A stretch of 64,000 nucleotides of DNA. Source: Oegoconia quadripuncta. Its lineage: Eukaryota > Arthropoda > Insecta > Lepidoptera > Autostichidae. Below are positions 32,260-42,300 of this stretch, one piece after another; position 1 is the stretch's first letter; every line of letters starts with the position of its first letter. The position numbers were made by a program, and so were the translations under genes. The notes below the pieces were generated by a model. The model was given only the letters and a program-made list of their open reading frames with translations, did no database searches and was not told where the DNA came from. The stretch lies in assembly GCA_949316235.1 (NCBI GenBank), contig OX438748.1, positions 31,676,836 to 31,740,835 of the forward strand. Direction: 5' to 3'.

Positions 32260-34159
32260 GTTTATGGTAACTTTAAGTAATACTAGGTGCAATAAGTGCA
32301 TATATATATAGGTACCTATACCCATTTATTTTAAATATACATTTTAAAATGAACGAACACGAAAACAATTAATTGAGTCCACCACTATTTCTATTGGATA
32401 AATAGTTTCCAAATTAGGTATTGGTAAATATAAGCAATAATAAATACCATTTTCGAATTCATTAAATAATGAATCACCCAATGAATTACCAAACTTTACA
32501 CGTACTTAGATACCAGGAATTACTTACTTTTTTTTTCGTTCACACTGGAATGTTATAATATTTTTCGAAGAACAGGATATTCGGGACAATAAAAATAATA
32601 TCACAATTGTACCGTACATACAGTTTCGGTTTTTAAAATGGAAACCATTTTATTACAATTCATAGAAAAGATACCCAGAAACATACCCGAATTCGAAATT
32701 CAAGGTGTTTCATTCTACAATGAACATGACTACACACGTAAAGGAAAATACATAAATTTACAAGTGAAATCTTTTATTATACTACTTTAAACTCTATAAA
32801 CATAAAGTTTAAATTCGAATAAAGAAAGGAATGAAGCTGTAAAAGAAATCTTGTAATTTTATAGCGACAAAAAGGTCTTTTTATTGAGGCAAAATTCTTA
32901 GAAATATCGACCTTTTTTTTTTCACCGATATAGTCTGTGAATTTCTTCGTTCTGCCTACCTGAGGCTACCAGGGAACGGCGTAATTTTATAATGTTGGGT
33001 TCTTAAACATACCCTGAAGCTAGGATTTGTGCAGGTTCGAGATATAATTATTGTGTAGTAAACTGGTTAAGTTTTCTGTGGAAGCGGATTTAAATTGTTG
33101 GATATTCTTCGTGATTTTTAAAATCGTTTTCAACTAGGTATTGTCTTGCATTGTCATGTAAGGTGTACTTACCTACTACAATTTTAGTACCTAAGTAATT
33201 TAAAATTTGCATTTTTAAACATTCATGTCTCGCATTTCATTCAGACATATTTTCGTAAAGCATTCTGCCACTTCACTGAAGAATGACTTGACCGTGACTA
33301 GACGCCAAGTACCTTACCTATACGACCAATGACTTGTTTTGACTGAAACTGACTTCACTCTCGTTAAACTAGGTACTAGATAATCGTGAAAGAGATTCCA
33401 GACCATGTCTATCATTAATCATTATGTATATCATATGTAAATCAATGGCAGTTTATGAAAAGTTCTATTTCAAATGTTTTCATTTGCGTGTACTTATTTG
33501 AAACTCAAGTATTCTCATGTATTTAGCTAGGCTATAAATATAATGACAGACTATAATGTACTAACGTAGTATCATTGCATCCCAGAATACGTCTATTTAT
33601 CATCCATAATCCATTCATCTGTACAAAACCATTATTCGAGTGAGCGCTCACGTGTGACACCGACATTGTCATGGTTTTCCCGCGTTTTTTTCTTTCATAA
33701 ATGGCGGCAAAACGTGCGCATCGAAAATGCGATGTAGCGTTTTGCTCTTCTTGCTTGTTTTATGGCGCTTTATGTCGTTTAGGATGCACGTATCATCTGG
33801 CGTAGAATTATGTCCAACGAGTCTACCGTTGCAATTGATCATGGACCTGCCTGGTACAAAAAGACCCCTCACGAAATAACTACAAAGGTGTCATCTTGGT
33901 TTCAGTAGGTAAGTACGGGCTAGAAGCGTCACAATTTCAGTCATTATCAATAGTTTTTCTTATCGTGACCTCCGGTTTCTATTTGTGTGTCTTCATTGCT
34001 GTTTTGAAACGTCTTGTTTTATTTTTACCAAGAGATTTTTGAAGGAGAGAAAAGGTTGTTTTAAGAGGTTGTCAGATTATGGCTTTCTTACGTATACGAG
34101 AATACACTTTTATCGTCCTATAATCTTAAAGGCTGTGAATTTTTACATATGAATAGAGA
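32260..34159. other. Intergenic, with a small CpG-rich patch
   Basis: No supported gene. 33690-33860 is richer in CpG and has an ATG in fair context at 33703 (ataaatggcggcaaaacg), but the frame closes after about 34 codons. Confidence 0.4.
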
Positions 34160-34607
34160 CCTGTCACTGATAGAATAAAAATGTTTCCTAACCGTTCTAT
34201 AGCATGCTCTAGGTTATAGCAGGTACCTATAGATATCTATTTAGTATTAAAATATTGAATATTACATTAAAATTACCATTGTGAATTTCATTGCGCGGAG
34301 AATACCTATATTTCGAACTCCTGTAACTATTTTCAAAAACATCGATCATTAACTTCTTTATATACATATATGAAAAATTTCACCGAGGGCAAATAACACT
34401 ACTCACTACACAATTTTTTATTAAATATAAAGTAGCCATTGATTATTTTTTTAGAAAATTGTTTTAGTAGATCTTAGCATCTTTTACAAAGCAATGAAGT
34501 TCACAGTGGTAGTTAACTTTAATTTAATCTTGTAGCTTTTATAACTAAATACCTAAAGCAAGCTACAGAATGGTTAAGAAACATTTTTATTCTATTACTG
34601 ATGGGAG
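34160..34607. mobile_element. MITE-5, complete
   Basis: About 450 bp, mostly two inverted arms of about 180 bp: cctgtcactgatagaataaa with gtgaatttcattg on the left, gaagttcacagtgg with attctattactgatggg on the right. The hinge carries ttcaccgagggcaaat. Confidence 0.83.
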
Positions 34608-35261
34608 ATTAACCTTCTACAAAAATCAGTAACATTAAGATCATAGGAACACCACGACAAACATTACGTATGTTTATATAATATTCCTGGAGTAATCCAG
34701 AGAGAGGACGAGACAAGAGCTCGATAATATCTAGACCTAGTAAATATTAGTCAATCAATCTTGTTTGTGATACAACAGGTGTACAGGTTATTTTTTAGGT
34801 TTAGGTTTTAGAATTTCTCAAAGAATATTTACACAACATTCACTTAATTATGAAACACAACTTAACATTTAGTAAGTATTTTGTACCAACATTCCCAGAA
34901 GGGGTTGCTAAACTAATACAGTACCTACTTATCACAAAACAAAAGTAAATTGAACAGTAAGATAAAAAATGTAGTGAGAATTAGATAGTGAGTGGTAAAT
35001 TACTTATGCCGGTTGGCATGTATTTGTGTGTGAAGGTGTTCATCCTTTGAGTGATAATTTTATAGGATTTAGTAGTTACATATTGTTAATAATTTTTAAT
35101 TTTGTGGATACAATATAACACAATAACTTATGAATATGATCTCTGTGATCTGCCAAATTGGCAAACAAATATTGTGGCGGAATAATGATGTCAGCTAAAC
35201 AATAACTGAGAATGAATAAAAATTAAACAATCATGTGAATTATGTAGCTTCCATTATATAC
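34608..35261. other. Intergenic, nothing recognised
   Basis: AT-rich, no feature. Confidence 0.4.
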
Positions 35262-35505
35262 GACCGATTGGTGTAGTGGATAGTGACTCTGTCAGCGAAA
35301 CCAACGGTTGCGGGGTCGAATCCAGCGATGGGTAAATGTTTGTGTGATGAATATGAACATTTATTCCTGAGTCATGGGTGTTTATATAAATATTTATGTA
35401 TGTTTATCCGTTATCTAGTATCCATACTTCCATCCATACATCCAAGCTTTGCTTAGTTTGGCACTAGATGATTGGTGTAAGTGTCCGAAATATTTATTTA
35501 TTTAT
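35262..35505 (+). mobile_element. SINE-C copy
   Basis: cgaccgattggtgtagtgga, acggttgcggggtcgaatcc, tttatccgttatctagtatc and (atttatt)n end. Confidence 0.86.
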
Positions 35506-35516
35506 ATTATACATGT

Positions 35517-35705
35517 AATCTTATCTAAATCTGCCGCCAAGCAGCAATGTTAATAGCATTATTGTGTTCCGGTTGTCAGAGATAAGATAGCCAGTCCCTC
35601 AAATGTGTTGGGGTTTCCGCGTCAGTACGCTTTCATCTTCGACCTCATCTTCAATTGACATCAGGTGTGATTGAAGTCCAGTGCTAAGCCCTATAATGCA
35701 TAAAA
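35517..35705 (+). mobile_element. SINE-A partial copy
   Basis: aatcttatctaaatctgccg to aatgcataaaaaa; body and tail only. It follows SINE-C almost directly. Confidence 0.8.
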
Positions 35706-35999
35706 AAGTGAACCCTTGTATATGCACCGAGTAAGACACAAAGGCCTACTTGCACATCTCCACGTCGTCTTGCACGTCCTCCCTTTCATTTTTACCGAAA
35801 TGGCGTTGTTTTATTACGTCAAAATGCAGTAGACAAAGAGAATTTTGTACAAAACAAGCAGACTCGAGTAATATTTTGTAAATATTCTTATTTGAAAGAG
35901 GAAAAAAATTGGTGCAATAAAAGCGCGTTTCTTTTGTTTTCCTGAATAGCTTTACGATTGTGATTATAACTGTCGTAAATGAACGTACCAACCCGTTGT

Positions 36000-36265
36000 G
36001 CATTAAAAAAATAAATATCTTTGCACAAACACACAGCGCCATCTAGGTCCACAGTAAGCATCTAGGTTTGTGTTATGGATACCAGATGGTTGATAAACTA
36101 CACAAATATCTTTTTTTTTGTAAATAAATACATGTATAAATGAAAAACATCCATAACTCGGGAACACATGTCTATATTCATCATACAAACATATGCCCCT
36201 AGTGGGATTCGAACCCGCGACCATTTGATATAGTAGCAGAGTTTCTAACCACTACATCAAACAGG
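36000..36265 (-). mobile_element. SINE-B copy immediately past the receptor stop codon
   Basis: Same strand as the odorant receptor. Its head (tttgatgtagtggttagaaa on the reverse strand) begins 25 bp after the TAG at 36290. The transcript's 3' UTR must therefore include it or end before it. Confidence 0.88.
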
Positions 36266-36289
36266 TCGTCGTCGTACAAAGTGTACATT

Positions 36290-36358
36290 CTAATTGCTGT
36301 GTGGGGAACTATATAGAGTTTCAAGCAAAGCGAAGTAAGACCACGCTGTGTTCATTAT
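36290..36358 (-). CDS. Odorant receptor exon 7 (terminal)
   Basis: 69 nt. Acceptor ttcttttcag|ATA. It encodes IMNTAWSYFALLETLYSSPH, then SN and TAG. This is the C-terminal membrane helix of the family (S/T-x-SYF-x-LL). Confidence 0.93.
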   Translation of the reverse strand: MMNTAWSYFALLETLYSSPHSN

Positions 36359-39300
36359 CTGAAAAGAAAAAAAATTCGTAACGAATTCATTTGAAGTAAA
36401 TCAATTGAGCATATCTCACCATGACAGTGCCACTAATGGAATATTCATTTATCCTTTTGCGCACACGCAAGTAGGTACACGGGCAAAATTTTTACAATTA
36501 TTAAACCATAATTACCTAATCAGTTTTCATACAAATTATCATTGACCACATGTAAAAAGGTTATACTCCATTACTATATTAATAATGTAATAGTACCAAT
36601 TTTATTGTAATTATATTGTAATTTAATTAAAACATTACCCATTCAATTTCAAGGGTAACCATTGTCAGTAAAATAATAAGAATCTTTAATTGGCGTAAGT
36701 TTGGTATTAGTTTTCTGTATAAGAATTTGTAATAATGCTGTTGATTTTATGTAAATAAATAGAATAAAAATAAATAAAATACTCATTGTGTCTTTACTCC
36801 ACCGACAAGAATATAGCTCTTAAATTGAGGAAGGAGTAAAAAACATTTTTTACCAAAAAAATAATTACATTAAACTAGACCCTAGTTTGCGTGAATACAA
36901 TTATGTTTTAAAATTTGTTATATTTCGACATTTTTTTTGTATGAACACAAAAATATCGATTAATTATTGTTTTTATTTTATTATAATTTAGTTTGACCAC
37001 AATCTCACCTGATGGAATGTGACGATGTAGGTATATAGCCGAAGATGAAGCACATGATCTCAGTAAATGTAAACCCTGCTCTTGAGCTCCCAAGCTTGTA
37101 AGATTCTTAGCTCTTCGCCTTATAAATGAGGAGTTCAACCGCTTAATGCGAATGTTCGAATATTTTGAAGTTGTGTACAACAAAGTCTTTATTCTTCTTC
37201 GGTACGTTAACTACATACGGGTGGCATCCCTCCCCACGTGTAGTAGTCCGACGATGAAATGACGATGATAGAATAAGATTATGTAATGGCATGTGGTCGA
37301 TGACAGATTATATGAAAACTGCTCACTATAGTTTAAAAGGGTCTTCAATAAGGGAGTTGTTTTGTAAAAAAATAAAATTATTCTCAAAAGATATCCTTGT
37401 TACCTTTGTGAATGCATTCAGATTGACGTCAGCGTAACCATACGCCGTGAGTTTGCAAGGCTTCATTGATCTGCAAAATGAATATCTATTTTATGTCAAG
37501 GTTACCCGGCATCAGTTCTCGATAAGCTTCACACTTCCGACCTTAAATAATACAAGCGAACCGGGTGTCATTCATTATGCACACGCGCAGCTTCACCGCA
37601 ATGACTTAGAAGGGATGTTTAATGCATACATGCCAATATATTTGCTGTCTACTAAAACTATATCCTTTTTCCCTATCTACTTCACTACTACCTATCATTT
37701 TAATTTAACTTTTGCATAGAAAAAGCCAGATTTCTCCTTTTCACATCAATAGCCATATCTCCAACTTGAGGCGTCTTCTCACACTCCTATATATCTATGG
37801 CATTAGTGGTGGGTGGTCATCTATCCAAGGTAACCTCGAAAACATTCCTTAACTTCGCTAAAAGAAAATGAACGGCGATTGCCTCAAAATACTCTGAGAA
37901 TCTTTTACTATATTTAACTGTCCAGTGTTAAAACCTATGGAACAGCTGGTGTTTTATCGCTTTGTCATAGTTGTTCCCAACGCAAAAGTTGAGCAGATTG
38001 CCCCAAAGTTTGTCGAACAACTCACTCTATTCCACCCTATCCCACCTTAAAACGTTGGCTGCCAACTGCCATCAGACAACACCAAAAGGCTTATCGCAAG
38101 CATCATCCTACTAGGCCGGTGCCATGAGTACCTACCACTGATGCTCTTAGTAAAGTCAGGAATTGCTTTAGCGCATATGCAAAACATTGGCTTAAATATA
38201 ACTTTACTGAGTTTATGGTCAGATATATCTTCTTCTATCTTCCTACTATTGACAACGATCAGTCTAATTTGTCGATATTTCTGCCAGTGACAAGTATTAA
38301 TAATAACTCCAGTTACAAATTGTACATAATTTTCATTAATCTTCTGTAAGGTGAGAATTAATAGCTTACGGAAGATGTTGGTGACTTCTTGTATAGGAAT
38401 ACAAAAGCGCCCACTTCCCTTCACTTATTACGCTGCACTATATTCTGCCTTTATAAGCCATCAAAACTCGAAATATACAAGTTGAAGGAAAAATACAGAA
38501 AAATGTGACGTCACTACCCGAATTCGCGCTAAAAATCCAAACCAGAGATTTCCTGACTTCACATTATAGGTGATACTAATGGCATAGAGTTATATTGATC
38601 AGTATAGCTTCTCAGCGTTCCTCTACTCTCGGCTTCAACATTTACTTCCAAACTTAATCTAATAGATCATCCATATGTTTCTAATTACCTGATATGTACA
38701 ATGCTGAACACTTTCCCCACTTCGGGATTGGCTAGGTACCACTTGGAGTTGTACACAGCATCAGCGACTGCTTGACTCTGAAATATAAAAAAACAACTAT
38801 GAGGATTCCAAAATACCCTGATAACCTTAGGACTCGTTAATATATGTAGTAGGAGTAGCTAGTAGGCGAGATATGGAGAATGTAGAAATCCGTAGAAGAA
38901 CAAAAGTCAGCGATATAACCCAGCATCACCAATAATCAGCAGGGCACATAGCGTGAAAAACTGATGGCCAGTGGGGTTCTTGAGTGGAGACCACGCATCA
39001 GCAAGCACAGCTCAGAAAATTCGCGGACGACTGTCGGCGAATTTCCGCTTCCGCGAAAACCCGCTTAACCTGAACCGGTCGCTCTGGAAATTTATGGGAG
39101 AGGCCTGTTGCTGCTATTATGATGATGAGGAGTAAGTGTTTTTAAATTCCTGTATCGTCGTTTAGTTATTTTCAATATGATCGCAACCCCAGAGCCATGA
39201 ACTTTCGGTGAGTGTCTGTTATGATTGCTGGAAAGTATTCCATCGCCTTTCCATCTTCGGACTACCAGGATATCCATGCTCCACCCATTTGTGGTTGGTC

Positions 39301-42300
39301 TACCGAACTATCGTACTACATGTTTCGTTTCTTCCTTCTGAGGTAAGGAGCTTCCTGCAGAAATCTATGTTCTCCGAATCTAACAATCATGGGATTTGCA
39401 AATCAATCGAGCTTCATTTTTCTCTGCATCGTCAGCGTCACTATCCACCAGATGAAATTGTGGTCAAACGCGTCTGCAGTTCCGCTTTCGCCTCCGTGAA
39501 ATCGGCGGTCGCGGGTTATTATTATTATATATACTATTATATTTTGTACTCGGTTTGGTGGGTGATAGGGCATTTTAAATGTCCGCCTGGCTAGCTACCA
39601 CCATCTTATCTTAAGTTTTCCGCCAAAATAGCAATGTTAATAGCATTGTTGTGTTCCAGTTGTCAGAGATAAGATAGCCAGTCCCCCAAATAAGATGGGA
39701 TTTCCAAGTCAGTACGCTTAAACCTTCGGCCTCATCTTCACTAAACATCAGGTATGATTGAGGTCAAGTGCTAACCCGTTACGCATAACAAAAAAAGTTC
39801 TCCACATAAAGAGCAGTACGAAAAAAGAAGTAAAAGTTATTAATGAATACTTACAGATCTCATCAGCATGTCCGCGAAGAAACAGAAAGTGAATATTTGA
39901 AACAGGCTCATTATCAGAAAGCATATGAAAGATATAACGAACGGTATGTCATCTATTTTCTGCAAAAAAAAGTGAATACCAATGTGAGCGTGAGTGTTCT
40001 GCACTAGTACCACGATAGGCGCGATAAACGTTTATGTCCGGCGTGATAATATTTTGTCCTGCTCATTCGCTTGGATGAAATATACAACTATCCCGCTCTC
40101 AAATGCGACAAACGATGTCATGCTACGAGGGCGGTATTGTTATTTGATTTCATTCTATTACAAATAGCTCTATTGCTTCATTTGTTCACTTGAAATATTT
40201 ACGAACTACTTACGAGGAATAGCTATAAATTGAAAATTAAGAAAACGAAATGATAAACCTAACCAAACAGCTGAATATCGTCGAAACGGCTTAACCGATT
40301 TCTATCAAACTTGGCTGAGTTTATACATAACAAAAAAAACATTGAAACATATAGACTAAGATGACATCCAAATACTCCAAAAAACGGTGTTAAAAGCTAA
40401 ATATCTTCGAAACCGCAAAACCGATTTTCATAAAAGATTGCTAATCAGAGTTCTTATCGCTTGGTCATTAAAAAACCACACTTAAGTCGGACCACGTGTC
40501 AGCGATGGAGGCCGTGGACATCGCAGATCACGCGGAGAGCGCGGAGGTCTATTTAAGTGGCCTATAACTGGCCACCAATGTTCATATTCACTTTTTAAGA
40601 ACGAGCAAATTCTAAATTGAAAACAAATCATTTTTGGCAGTTGCGTTTCGGTTTTTGTTATAGTTGCTCTCTGTATATATTTCTTCTATCCTGTCCTAAT
40701 AAAGGCCAGACACAGACACACATAGACATAGTTGTGAGTTGTGTTTGAATATAAAATGTCGGTTAAAACACATCAAATTTAAAAAATTGATCAATGCCAG
40801 TGATAATACGCAGAGGCGTGTCCTCTATACATGCAGAAAACAGTGTCTACCCTAGCAAATTGTAAAAATGCATTGTCAAGACAGCTGATTCATACTGACG
40901 TGAACAGAGATTCCTGCAGTTGAGAGCATTGCTATAAGAGTAATTTATTATTTTGTAGTTGTAATTTTTTTTCATTTAATAGCAATATCATTCTACCTAC
41001 CCTGTGACTAAATGCTGTGCTGCGCAATATTTCCCTCATATTGAAGGAGTACGGGCCATAGTCCACCACGCTGGTCTAGTGCGGGTTGGGGACTTCCCAT
41101 GCCTTCGATTTGTTTCTACAATTTCTAAGGCATGTAGGTTTCCTCACGATGTTTTCCTTTACCGTTTACGAGCAGTTGGATAAATGCACATAAGTAATTA
41201 AATTAAATTTGAAGACTCATTAGTACATGGCTTGCTTGGGGTTCGAACCTTGACCTCCCAAATTCGGAGACTGTGTCTCGTCCATTGAGCCACCGACGCT
41301 CTTTTACTCGACGACTAAACTATATACTACTAAATAACTAAACTATATACTACTAAATAACTAAACTATGTACTACTAAATAACTATTTACTACTAAATA
41401 ACTAAACTATATACTACTAAATAACTTGGACCTTACCGTAACATTGAACAAACTGAGACAGATAAGTAGAGAACTTGACACGAAGTTGACTAGAGTTGAT
41501 TTGGAGTATATCGCTTCAAGTAAATCTACTGAGCTGCAAATAAAGAAAGAAAACAGTCTATTTTCCGCATTTTTTCCAACTGTAACAACAACACCAACTA
41601 TTTGAGAACACTTGTAGGTATATAATACGTGTAATAATTTTAAATAAATGTAGCCGGGGCCGCCGCCGTGGTTCATCCTCTGATATATATAGGTATATGT
41701 TATCGGCAATTTGTATCATCATCTCATCATCTCAGCCCGTAAACATCCCACTGCAGAGATGTGGAGTGTTCTGTGGGTGTGGAGAGTCTCATGGGGAGTG
41801 TTCTGAAGAACTGTTCGAGCTAATACCCGCTGCTCAATTTAACCGATACACTTCTCGCCGAAAATTAAATTTCCATCCACATCACCTGGATTTGGATGCA
41901 ATTTTTTTATTTACTAGTAGTACTTTTTTACAAACAAATAAACAAACATCCAAACTTTCGCATTATTATATTAGTTAGACTAGTTAGATAATTAAAATTT
42001 AGAACGATTAATTATCTGCTGAATAATTAAAAAGAATAAATACAAAGTAATTTAAATCACGAGTCCATGCGTTTGTATGTTGTGGCATACCACTAGGCAA
42101 TGTAATAAATATTTTTGTTTTATGTTTAATTAGATACGCGTTTGACCACAATCTCACCTGATGGGGAGTGACGATGTGGCCGAAGATGAAGCACGCGATC
42201 TCAGTAATGCCTATTCACCCTGCTCTTGAAAATCCCAAGGTTGTAGGATTCAGGAAAGACTGACGAAGGGAGTTCCATGCCTTTGCTGTTCGCATTATGA

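Noticed and set aside
33669..33872. CpG-rich patch as promoter or first exon
   Set aside because: Frames on both strands are short, with no donor tied to any gene found.
37385..37470. Read-through of receptor exon 6 to a stop as the gene end
   Set aside because: It would drop the conserved SYFALL helix, which exists at 36290-36358 with a good acceptor in the right phase.
38047..38424. 125-codon minus frame in receptor intron 5
   Set aside because: Same strand as the receptor, but no 7tm_6 motif; the true next exon is at 37404-37470 with correct phase and KPCKLTA motif.
41325..41426. CRISPR-like array
   Set aside because: Units are contiguous with no unique spacers, and the genome is an insect's; this is a minisatellite.
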